Below, one piece after another: positions 24,484 to 35,449 of a DNA stretch of 64,000 bases. Source of the stretch: Pterois miles (taxonomy: Eukaryota; Chordata; Actinopteri; Perciformes; Scorpaenidae). The position numbers were made by a program, and so were the translations under genes. The DNA is taken from positions 21,482,001 to 21,546,000 of the forward strand of contig CAMQGK010000567.1 in assembly GCA_947000775.1 (NCBI GenBank). Direction: 5' to 3'. The notes under the pieces were generated by a model. It ran no database searches, was not told the origin of the DNA, and saw only the letters and a list, made by a program, of their open reading frames with translations. The number at the start of each line of letters is the position of its first letter. Position 1 is the stretch's first letter.

Positions 24484-25211
24484 CTAGAGGGACACAGGAG
24501 ACAAAAAGAATCCACATGAGTTGAGATCCCTCCAAAACCAAGTTTACGCGCGCAGCAGCGCATCTTGACGCCAGGTGGCACCATTTCCTCACTTTCTGCG
24601 CCACCAACCGCAATGTTTACCTCAATGTGAAAGTATCCCCTTACACCGAAACGTAGAAAGAAAGAAGGAAGGAGCTTTAATTCCTTCCTGATGGGGCTAA
24701 AAATGGTCAAAGTTTAAAGTCAGACTGCAGCAATGAAACTAAATCGAGTTGGTTGCGCATATGGTGAACTTTTTGTTCCACTTCTACAAGTCCAAATGAT
24801 GTAATTACAACTTAATTTAAGCAACGCCTGTTTGTATAACTAGTGAAAGAGCTCAAGAGAAAAGGGAGGTCGAAATATGAGTAAGAAAGTCTGACGAATC
24901 AATGCATGCTGCTTCCGGAAAACAAAACTCAATCCATCTGCATGAGAAACATTCCAGCGTAGTGCCGCCATGCGTGAGCCTCGAGCTTTAACTTTCTGTT
25001 ATCAGGAGTATCTGAAGTTACACTGGTGGTAGACGAGATAAAAGCACATATGTGACACAAAAGGTTATGAAGCTTAATAAAGTAGATCCAAAGTCGATTT
25101 GAAACTCCAGTGGTGACGTCCTGATGTATGAAAAAAAAGTCAATGAAAAGAAACAAGAAAAGACTTCACCGACTAAAACAAAAGAAACTCCAACACATTA
25201 CTCCAACTTAC

Positions 25212-25390
25212 AAAATAGGCAAAGCCAAGAGGTTTGTGTCCGTGAAAAAGGGAGTGTTGAAGTGAAGAGTTGGGCTCTGCTTCTCTCGACCTCTTTCTCT
25301 GTCGCTACTATTCCAGATGTGGCGCACACACCCCAGTCCGTCTCTTTCTCCGCCTGAGAAACACCGCCCTGCAGGCCCTGCACGTCACCA
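25212..25390 (-). promoter_or_regulatory. Candidate non-coding exon 1 and promoter of pmp22
   Basis: On the minus strand a GC-richer stretch, including a TGACGTG half-site of CRE type (25381-25387), is followed by sequence without strong coding character. A consensus donor GTAAGT occurs at 25211-25206, preceded by CCTATTTT. This position, about 730 bases upstream of the 24483 acceptor, suits a first non-coding exon. No transcript evidence is available, and other exon 1 positions further upstream are possible. Confidence 0.35.
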
Positions 25391-25399
25391 GAGGCCCGT

Positions 25400-25900
25400 C
25401 CTAAACCCCTTTTTTTCTTCCACTTCTCTTCTTCTTCCCGCGGTAGTAGCCTATCATTGGATTGTTCTAGTCCACAGGATTGTATGGAGAATCCTATGCT
25501 GTTATTGTGGAAACCGCAAAAGACTTAAAAATGTACCGTCTGCCCTAAAAACATCCATTATTCTCCCTCCTAGTAATAAAACAGCAGTGTGACATAATCA
25601 GCCAATGAGGGCATGATGTAAGACTTGAAACTTGACTTGGACTTGTGAGCATCTCTGCTTTTTAGTTAGAAAGTACACTTTGTTTACTTCAACTCGCAGT
25701 ACTTAGCCAGTGATTTACGTGTTACATACGTGCTCCTTTTGCTATTTAACTGGATGATATGTGATGAGATTTAAAAAAAATAGTAAAATGTGTTGTTCTG
25801 GCATGCATCTACGCCAATCTAAAACTTGAATTCATATCAAAACATCCTTTTTACAAACTCACACACTTTATTAGGCTACTCTATCAAAAAGTATGCACAA
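25400..25900. other. Intergenic DNA upstream of pmp22
   Basis: No gene recognised. It may contain upstream regulatory sequence of pmp22, but no specific site stands out. Confidence 0.35.
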
Positions 25901-25919
25901 CTACAGGCCAAGTATTGAT

Positions 25920-26150
25920 TTCTGTAGGCCTATAAGACAAGTTATTATACTTTTCTTAAGTATATTTTGATCAATTAAGTAGGCCTTAAAGCCAAGTATA
26001 CTTAGATTTTTCTGTATACTTGTCAGTATAAGCTAAGGTTACTATCAGTATGAGCTAGAGTATATTTGAGCTATCTGAGTATACTTTGATGTAGTATATC
26101 TCTGATAAGTACATAAAAAGTAAACTGAAAGTATACTGTCTCAAAAGACG
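25920..26150. repeat. Degenerate 'gtatact' repeat region
   Basis: Repeated 'agtatact/gtataagct' motifs (for example 'aagtatacttagat', 'gagtatactttgatg', 'gaaagtatactgtc') in both orientations. It resembles the inside of a small AT-rich MITE. The ends are not clear. Confidence 0.4.
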
Positions 26151-26513
26151 TATAGTTGAATGAACACTTGGGAAGGGTTGTCTTCATGTGTTATCAGTGC
26201 ATTTTATAGCTGTGATGATTAACTATAAAAGGTCTGATCCTGCCTCCCAAGGTGTTCACTATTCACAAACTGCACCATACATCTCTGTTTATGGTTTTTC
26301 TTTTCAGACCACACCTGAAACAACAGGGAAAAAAAATCACACACAAACCAGCAAGACAGTAGTACCAAAAATAAATATTGAAATGTACAAACAAGAATAA
26401 GAATACAAATACATAAACATAGGTCTACACTCTCAATGCCATTCCTGTCTCAAAAATTGTTGCCTTCTGTGGTGTCTCTAACGCTTGCATTACTAAGGAA
26501 TATAATAAAAGTA

Positions 26514-27600
26514 GGTTTGTCAATGGATTAAAATATTAAATCACAGTTCATCACATGATTGTCCATGATTAATCATGATTAATCGCAAATTAATTACATT
26601 TTTCATCTGTTTAGAATATGCCTCAAAGTGAGATATGTGAAGTTTTTAATACTCTTATCAACATGGGAGTAAACAAATATGCTGCTTTATGCAAATCTAT
26701 GTATATATCTATTATTGGAAATCATGTCACAATGCAAAGCACTGACAAATATTGTCCAAATACCCTGGCAGGTACTGTATTTAGCATAAAAAATATGCTA
26801 AAAATCATACCATGGCAGCAGGTAACAGCAGCTATCAGTGTGTCAGTGTGCTGATTTGACTATAACTTGCTGTGCTGATTTGACTATAACTTGCCCCAAA
26901 CTGGATGTGATTATCATAAAGAAGAAGAAGATAGAAGATAGTCCTTTATTAGTCCCACGAGGGGAAATTCAATTTTTTCACTCTGTTGTTAACTTATACA
27001 CGGTACATGCAGACCCGAACACACACATGCACAAACATGCAACAATGGAGAGATGTCAGAGTGATGGGGCTGCTCCTGACAAGCGCCCCGAGCAGTTGGG
27101 GGTTTGGTGCCTTGCTCAGGGGCACCTCGGCAGTGCCCAAGAGGTAAACTGGCACCTCTCCAGCTACCAGTTTACACTCAGTTCTTGGTCCATGGCTGGA
27201 CTTGAACCGGTGACCCTCCGGTTCCCAAGCCAACTCCCTACAGACTGAGCTACTGCCGCCCCCATGTCTGTAAAGGGCATGTCTGTAAAGGGGAGACTCG
27301 TGGGTACCCATAGAACCCATTTTCATTCACATATCTTGAGGTCAGAGGTCAAGGTACTCATTGAAAGCGGCCATTCCAGTTTTTTCTTGTCAAAATTTAC
27401 TGCAAGTTTGGAGTGTTGCATAACTTTCTTCTCAAGCTACTATAATGGCTGACACCAAAGGATTTCTTAGGTTTTCTACTTTCATATGGTGCCAGTATCT
27501 TCACTCTTACAGCCTACAAGTTGCACTGATGTGTTAAAGAAGTTAGTGGCGTTAAAACCAATGTCCGTTATTATCGCATTAACTTTAACAACACTAAATA
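26514..27600 (-). mobile_element. DNA transposon family A, copy 2, interrupted by a SINE
   Basis: Reverse-complement copy of 12660-13365. Matching blocks in reverse order are 'catgattaatcatgattaat', 'ggatgtgattatcataaa', 'agactcgtgggtaccca', 'cttgaggtcagaggtcaag', 'gttttctactttcatatg' and 'gtgttaaagaagttagtgg'. The SINE at 26921-27262 splits it between the 'cagacatg' and 'ctttatgat' blocks that are adjacent in the uninterrupted copy. A 15-base direct duplication, 'catgtctgtaaaggg', sits at the right junction. Confidence 0.7.
26921..27262 (-). mobile_element. tRNA-derived SINE with LINE-like tail
   Basis: Minus-strand head: GGCAGTAGCTCAGTCTGTAG as A-box region (27236-27255 on plus) and GGTTCAAGTCC as B box (27198-27208). 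The body includes 'gcccaagaggtaaactggca' on plus. The 3' tail on minus reads GGGACTAATAAAGGACTATC followed by TTCTATCTTC repeats, the same kind of end as the LINE at 46366-47600. This suggests mobilisation by an L2/CR1-like LINE, as for known fish SINEs with L2-type tails. Confidence 0.75.
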
Positions 27601-27821
27601 AAGGTTTTCCAGATTTCTTCAAATAAATTGTCTCGGTTTATCAATATGTACTGTAAGTTATCTTCTCTAAATCCGTGCATGATGCCATTTCGGTCAGGAT
27701 GACCCTTGATGGCCTTGTTCCAGATACTCGAAGGTGGCTGGACAGCCCTGTGACCCCCACTGACTCAAATGTGCACACTGAGATTCATAAACCACACATG
27801 CCCAGCAGTGTTCAGTCCAGA

Positions 27822-27822
27822 T

Positions 27823-27902
<80 letters not shown>
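27822..27902 (+). repeat. (TG)n microsatellite, long
   Basis: About 40 perfect TG dinucleotides. Overlapping Val-Cys or His-Thr open frames on both strands are artefacts. Confidence 0.98.
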
Positions 27903-27904
<2 letters not shown>

Positions 27905-30900
27905 CAGACCAGCCCTCTTGAGGCCCCGCGGTATGCCCAGAATGCCTGTGTGTGTGTGAAGCAGGCCTCCTGTTTACTCCTGTGTCTGCAGAGTGAAGGG
28001 GGGAGTTTGTCCGGTGCCAAAGGGAGTTAACACGGTGCAATGTTTCGGTCATGCTAAATTGATGGAACGCCTTGGATCTCTACGCACACATGAGTCAAGG
28101 ATGAGTGACAAAGATTGCCTATGGCTCTGCATCCCTCATTACACACTGTGGTCTCAGGCCATTTCCTCACAAGTGACAAAGTTGTAGAATGCAAATGGCA
28201 ACAGTGACAAAAGCACACATTTTGAAAACCATGATTGCGATCAGCTGCTGCAGTCAGAAAGCACAGCTCGTGCCTCTCTCCCTCTCCTCTCCCTTGCAGT
28301 TTTTGGCACATCAGGTGGATTCCTGTGGTCTGTGTTAGTAAACACGCGAGGGGAGGAACTGCTGCCTGGGCTCGCTGTGGGATGCCGAGTGAAGCGCTGC
28401 TGTGATGCCCTGGCAGAGCTGGAGGAGGCCAAGACGGAGAGAGACAGAGAGAGAGCTCTTTGACAATCAGCCGACCACTCAGCTGGACGTGATGCTGTTT
28501 ATGAAGATATAATTGGTGTAGTCATCCGGTGGAAGGCAGCGCCAGCACCAGCAGCAGCAGCAGGGTGAGAAGTCAAACCTAGCCGCCCAGCTGGAGCAGG
28601 TGTGTGAGCGCACATTATAAATGTCACAGTGATCTAACACTCCTCCTCTTTAATTTGAGGAGGACTCACACACAATCCTCACAAAGTGGTTATATCCAGA
28701 GCAGAATAGCAAAAGAACGGGTCCATTTCTTTCTATTGAAGAGTAGAAATCCCTTTAAAGAATAACAACTATAAAGATAACTTCAAATTTTAACGCTGCT
28801 CAGTTGCTGTTGATCTCATAATACAGCGTCTGCAATGCATTCCTCAGTAAATGAAGTTTCACAAAGTGCCCCACCCTTTCTTTGCTGCAGCTTTATTTGG
28901 TTTAATAAGCTGCGAGATTGCACTCATATCATTACAAAGCAGGTGGTTATTTAATAATATTTTTAAAAACATGCACATATTGCCTTTTTAATTAATCTTT
29001 CATTCAGTTTTTGCTTATAGGAATGCCAAAAAAAATCCCCAGTTATCATGAGGACACTAAAAGATATGCGGGTTTGGTTTCTCTCACTTTACCACTGAAG
29101 AGTTATGATCTTTCTTCCTCGGCTGATAGCACTGGAAACCATCCAAAACCATTGACCCCCAAACCCATTAAATGAAAACACACAGCTCCTCTTCCTTTCT
29201 TCTTTCCAAAGTGTGGGATTACAAAGCAAACAGGCCAGAGCAGCTCACCGCTGGTAACTAATAGTCACGGCCATTGTGGCAAAACTGCAGTAGAAATTTA
29301 ATACTGACAACGCCCCACTTCATTGAGGGATTCGCCAGGTGAGCTATTTTAGAGAGAATGAAAAATGTTTGTGGTTATACACTGGAGTATTTTTTTTTTT
29401 TTTGAATAACAGTGCTATTTAAACAGTACCTCAAGCAAAACAGCTGACCCAAAGCAATCCACTGTGACTGTAATGAAAATACGTTGGGCTGTGACTTAAT
29501 TGGAATAAAACATTTTTAATAAGAAACCCTAAAGAGAATACATCTATGGTGTGGATAACTCCAATTTGATGAATCCTCTATTTGTACAATGATAATATGT
29601 TGGTTTATATGGCTGCTAAAGTTTAATCTGATTCTATAATAACACCAATATTTAATGTGGTGTTGAAGGCTGCGAGTCAAGGTGACTAACTTTCACTTTT
29701 CTTTTTATTCAAAACCACAATAGGCCAGTGCTCATATCAAAAGTCAAGTAACGACTTGTGTTGCGGCTGTGGCATATTACTGCAATGGTATGCTGTTTTG
29801 TGACAGGATGAGTCAGCCTCAGTTTAAGCCCAGCCCTGGTACTCAGTGCCGGGCTGCAGGAGGGGCCAAATGACTCTTTTGGACTGCGCCAGCTCCAAAC
29901 ACAGGACTGAGGGAAGGATGAGATAATTAGGAATTAGGTTTTGGTTTTGGACACGACCCCGGCTTGGCTGCTTCGAGGACGTCTTAGTGGGACAGCTGGA
30001 CAGTCAATTTGACTTGTGGGAATATCAAGGAATGATGGAACGCCTCAGTGCTCCTTCACCTATGGAGGCCACTGCCAAACAAAGAGGAAACACTAAAGCT
30101 CTGAAGTCAGTCTGGTCAAATGTCATCAGGAGTAGCTGACAACGCCTCCAGATTTAAATAAATAAATAAATAAATAAAAAGAAAAAAAAAACTTCACAAT
30201 CTCACTGGACATCTTTGAATCATCACAGCTGGAAAGCGTCAGGATCTACTCTGCACACAGCTGCTCACAGAACCTCAAGCTTTTGTTATAGATTTGCCTG
30301 TTTGTGTCATGCATCACCCAGTTCACTTTGAAACCAAAGACAGCGACATTCCTCATGCAGATCTGCTTCCCAGGATGTGCACGTCTCTTTCCCTGTGTTG
30401 CCCGATGCCCAGGGCTGAACTGGCCTCTCTGTTGCCGCTCTTTGTGTTTGTGTTTCGCCACTTAGTGACTATCAGATAACATCCCACAGACGACGCAGGA
30501 GTATCTGGCGAGGAGCCCTCCAGACCCAGACCTCCATTAAAGGATTGCACACTTAGCAGGGCCATGTTTGTGCGCAGTAACACTGATGCTAGACTGCATG
30601 TTTACACAGGCTGTAAACATGCACAAAATGCAGTCACAAAAAGACAAGCTCACTGGCTTCAAATGTGACCAGGCCTCAAACAGTAATACGCAATGTCTGC
30701 AGCTTATCTTGGAGAGGCTGCGCTAACAAAAATATCTCTGCTGCTGCTGTGTGGAAGCAACATAACATGCAGGTCTGTGTGCAAAGTGTAAAGCAGGATC
30801 AAATTAGAGCATCCGTGCCATGCATGCTCTGTCTCACCTCTCACGCTTTAAACTCTGAAGCTCCAAAATGGACCGTGACCGAGCTGAAGATCTCTATTGG

Positions 30901-31545
30901 TCAGGAGTGAAATTAGATAAAGCAGGCCAAAATGTTATAGAGGGGCGTGGGCTTTGTTTCATTCCCTTTAGAAATGGGCCTGTCGCTCCTTGCGAAGGAA
31001 CAACAACCAAATAAATCAGAGACATACGGCATGACAAACTCCAGATTGTGGCACCCTAGCGATCCTAAACATGTGCTAATCATTAGCCTCTGGCTTCCTG
31101 TTGGAGTCGATGTCATCAGCACACACATCCCAACAGGCACGGCAAGCATACAAACTGTTGCTTTGAATCAGAGCGATACAGGCCTCAGGGGTTTGGAATG
31201 AAGCAATAAAAAGCTATGAAAGAATTTGATTTGAATCGCTTCGCTCTCATTTCTGCACAGTTCTCACTGCTCCATGTTATCTACGGATGCATATCTAAGC
31301 TGCATCAGACACACTCCATGCCAGTTATTTTTAATTACAATCAAATATGTCAACACTCGTGGTCATATGATTCTGTTGCTGATCTGCAGCTAAAATCCCC
31401 TTCGGTTCCCAGTAACTCTTGTCCTCTTGTTATCGGCTGTTCTCTCATTCCTGTGCTATCTTTTCCAAGTGGTGTATCTGTGCTCCTGTGACAGTTAACA
31501 GTGCAGCACTTCCTTTACAGGCTGCCAATTTCAACTTTATGTAAA
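27905..31545. other. Intergenic DNA, no gene seen
   Basis: Mostly unique sequence with short CAG-rich (28545-28563) and AAAT-rich (30157-30180) patches and a poly-T at 29391-29403. No splice-bounded exon, RNA gene or complete mobile element was recognised. The open frames at 30246-31491 have no domains. Confidence 0.45.
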
Positions 31546-31548
31546 GAA

Positions 31549-31550
<2 letters not shown>

Positions 31551-31603
<53 letters not shown>
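31551..31603 (+). repeat. (GT)n microsatellite
   Basis: About 26 perfect GT dinucleotides. Confidence 0.97.
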
Positions 31604-31604
<1 letters not shown>

Positions 31605-32619
31605 CAGCAGCAACTATTTTCTTTCCTGAAGTGCTGCCAGCACTTTGTAGCTTTTTCTAAATCTGGTCTACCTGGAGAATGAGGCTCTAACTGTCTATTA
31701 ACTGCATTATCCAACTTTATTTGTTGTAGCTTTATAGAAGTGATTTACAGAGTTGCAGCTCAGGGGTCAAAGGTCATGATAGACCAATGTAAACACCTAG
31801 CATTGAGCTCATTTACTCTCTATTGTAAGATTTGTTTAAATGATTAGCACTGGTGACTGCAGCTCTGAGGCCATACAGAGGTTTTTGCACCAAATGAAAG
31901 GCACTGACTGTTATTAAGTCTGTAAAACAGCTGAGAGATGAGTCAACCAATAACTAGCTTTAGGATCGCAAGCAAAGGGCTAGCTGATGTATTGTGTGAA
32001 AGAAAGGAAGCAAAAGAATAGACATAAATAATAAATAATAATACATTAACATGCTGTTGAGAGAGTTTAATCTCTGTCTACATCTCACTTCTTAAGTTAT
32101 GAGTCATCTGGCTGCTGACACATGAAACCAAACTTGATAATGGAATCTGATACTCTGGTGTTTTAGTTTTCCTGTCGTATTTGTTGAAAAAGATAACTGA
32201 GGGAATGTGGTGAAACAGCCATGGGTAGCCTTGTGAGTGTCTAGTGGCCTGGCCAAAGGAAACTGTGGCCGTAAAGCCCTGCTCGTAGCAGAGAATCTGT
32301 GCTGTGTGTGCATCCGTCGGCATCGGTCTGGACTGCAGCCCAAGCAGCCACTCATACACGATCTGCACAAAACCCACTGACAGCTGTGTAAGAGTGAAGT
32401 AGGAGGTGAGGACGGATGGATAGATTCTGGCTGACACAGAGATGCACCAGCACATGCATAATGTACACACTTGAAAACATCCACAAATTCACAATTATTG
32501 CTCTGACAACTCTCCCCTAACTCCGAGATCGACCCAGATACTCTCTGTAAAACACTTCTGTCTGACCTTGAAGCAGTAATTTGTGAGAAATTCATCATGC
32601 TAAATATGCTAGCAGGATG

Positions 32620-33065
32620 GCTCGCAGGCAAATTAGTTTGGTCAATCTGTAGGTCAGTTGATCCTCCACTTTGGTCCAGACTGAAATATCCATTTGATGA
32701 ATTGCAAAGAAATGTACAGACATTCACTGTCCCCAGAGGATGAATCCTAATGACCTTGATGACCCCTTGATTTTTTTCTCTATAGTGCCACAAGAAGGTT
32801 GACAATTTTGTTTTTTTAGCGAGATTTCAGTTATTGGATGTAGTACCATAAATTTGGTACACTCATTCATATCTGGGAACTGAAATAACTTTGCCAATCC
32901 TTTAACAGTTAGCGCCAGCATTAGCTCAATAATTTAATTTGTCCAGTTCTCGTTTATGAGCAAATACCTACAAACTAATACCATTCCCATCAGCGTCAGC
33001 TGTACTTGTGTGTTTCGGACTAATTAGCAAATGTTTACCATGCTAACATGCTAATACTCCATCCT
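32620..33065 (+). repeat. Dispersed teleost repeat with internal duplication
   Basis: 'ttggtccagactgaaatatc', 'gacattcactgtccccagag', 'gatgaatcctaatgacctt', 'gaccccttga', then 'aaatttggtacactcattca' and 'attagcaaatgtttaccatgctaac' form a series I recall as a very abundant teleost interspersed repeat. Half-repeats inside it ('atgtacagacattca' and 'ttggtacactcattca') are duplicates. It is non-coding and explains part of the 233-codon minus-strand open frame at 32104-32805. Confidence 0.6.
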
Positions 33066-33069
33066 ATCT

Positions 33070-35400
33070 CCAGCCTCTGGGGGCAAGACACAATATTTCT
33101 GGGGTTGCGGTGTAACCAGCAGATATCCAGGCCGAGCCTTCCTTTTCCTTGTGCTGCTCATTGTTCACAGTACGAGTAGCAACTTAAGATGCAAGACTGG
33201 AGTTGGAGATGAGATACAACGTGTTCGACCAGATTGTTTCACAAGTAGCCACTAAATCATCGTCTAAAGATAGCCAGTGGGTTCTCAGATTGCATTTTGG
33301 CCAATGTCTTTCCTCCTCTTTTGCTCTACTCACAAACTGTTTACCTGCATTCAACCAAAGCCTGCTCTAATGTGATTGATCAGTACTACTCAGACTACAA
33401 ACGGAAACCAGATTTCTCTCGATGCTGAAGTCTTGTCCCATTGCCTACAGATTCTTCATGTGAATGCATCTGTTTATAAAGATTAATAAGACAACAACTG
33501 CAATACAGCCTCACAGAGCTGCTTGCATGGCTGTAGACACATAGCCGTGTTAATCAATTTTCATGATTTGTAAGATGTCAAAGTGATATGTTCTTGAAGG
33601 CTTATAAAAGCAAAGTATGTGAAGTATGATGTAGAAAACTATAATCAGAATAAACAGAAACATAGTAGTGATAACTACCATGACAGAGCACAAACAGAAA
33701 AGTCTGTCACCTCAAAAACTGAGACTTTTTGTCAAAGAAAAATCTCAGGATGAATACATCACAGTACTGCTATGTACTACAATGTTTGATTATGAGATGA
33801 TATCTTCAAAATGTAGAGCGTAAACAAAACCGCAGTCACTGCTTATCATGAAAGATGTGTCCAAAATCGCCATAAAACACAGATCTTACAGATTTTCACT
33901 GTAACTGCAAGACAAACGAAAAGCGTCCTCCCCCAAAAGAGCACATTTTTCACATATATGACGGACGGCACAGGAAGAACAGCTTGATCTATACAGACTG
34001 TGCTGCATTAGCCTATACTACTCCAGCAGGATCTAAGACATAGCAGATCCCACCCACTCCTATCCCAGCCTAACCTCACTCTTGATCCAGAGCGATGAGA
34101 GATGTCGGGATGTATTGTTATGCTTTATGCATTCCAGATGAGACCTTAGCCTGCTCCCCCACCCATGTGAGTGTTTCAAAACATGTGTTCTGCTAAGTTC
34201 CTTTATGTAATGAATTTCACCCTTTCATGACAAAAGAAAAACTGGGTGTGGTCAGAAACAACAAGCAGTGTTGCAAAAAGAAAAATGTGTACATTTTCAG
34301 CATTTTGCTTTTTAGTTTTTGGTAGGTTTTTGCAAGGTTTGGAGATAAACGACCATATATGAGGCATCGGCCGTCATCCAGGACCAAGAGGTTTAGAATA
34401 TGCAAGCGGAAAAATTACATTAAATCCTGTTCTTTGCCGTATGGTGTGGGGAAGTGGTGAACTCAGAGAAGAAAATATAGCATGGCAGCTTGGATTGAAC
34501 TCTCCACTTTTTCAGAGTTGTGTGGGGGGATGGGATGGAAAGACTTAATTGAAAACAGGGGTTGTTTTTATATTTTTCCATTATAAAGTTCTCTTTTCAA
34601 AACAATTACCTGGGCTCTCGTTACAGTGGGCCTATACAGTGCAGCTTCATCCTTGTTAAAAACTGGGCTACTGCAGGACTTAATGCCACTCTTTTGGGCC
34701 TAATAACTAATGTATCCTATAATACAAGTACAAATGTGTTCACGTCACACACAAAAGCAAGCACATGTTTTGCATGCTCGTGGAAAACAGTGAAGCCACA
34801 AACTAAATCTCTCTTACTGTACACACACAAACTACAATCACAATGCAGCTGACAACCTAAAATGCCACTCTGGAGATGTGGGGGTTTTCCGAGGAGAGTA
34901 TTTAATTCTCTGAGGTCATGGTTGGGTTTGTAGATCTCCAGTCTGTAAAAACTACACACATGGTTGTGGGAGGAGGGAGTAGGGCGCTGGCCAAGTCCTG
35001 AGAATCACCAGACTTTAACTGCAGCGCAATTGTTGCACAATGGATGACTGGAAACTTCATGGAAACTCTGTGGTGACGGTAAAACTTCTTCACCTCTCTC
35101 GCCTCTGTATCCAGATATCCCTGTGATCAATGACAGGTGGCTAAATGCCAAGTACTCTTTCACTTTCATTACTGAACTTGACTTTATGTCTAAGCAGTGT
35201 CACAGTAAAGGTCTGAAAATGACCAGAGTTTAATTCCCAATAAAACTAGCTGGTGACCAGGAAATTCCAAAATCTATCAGCAGTTCTTTCCATTGAGTCG
35301 CCTTTCCTCCGTGTATGTGTGTCTGCTTGAGTCGCTGTCTGGCTGGCTCTCTTCCTTTAATGAGAACCGATGGGACAGGCTGCAGACGACACACAGCTGG
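33070..35400. other. Intergenic DNA, no gene seen
   Basis: Repeat-poor sequence without recognisable exons, RNA genes or mobile-element ends. Confidence 0.4.
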
Positions 35401-35404
35401 AGTA

Positions 35405-35449
35405 ACACACACACCCACACCCACACACACACACAAACACACACACACT
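35405..35449 (+). repeat. (CA)n microsatellite, imperfect
   Basis: CA repeat interrupted by CCCA and AA units. Confidence 0.95.

Noticed and set aside
27181..27262. tRNA gene on the minus strand
   Set aside because: A and B boxes are present, but the sequence continues without a tRNA 3' end into a SINE body and LINE-like tail, and the cloverleaf is degenerate.
27675..28052. Val-Cys and Thr-His repeat proteins on both strands
   Set aside because: Produced by the (TG)n microsatellite; all reading frames across such a repeat are open.
32104..32805. 233-codon minus-strand open frame
   Set aside because: No recognisable domain, low-complexity Ser/Cys-rich composition, and its 5' third lies in a dispersed repeat (32620-33065). 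No splice or promoter support.
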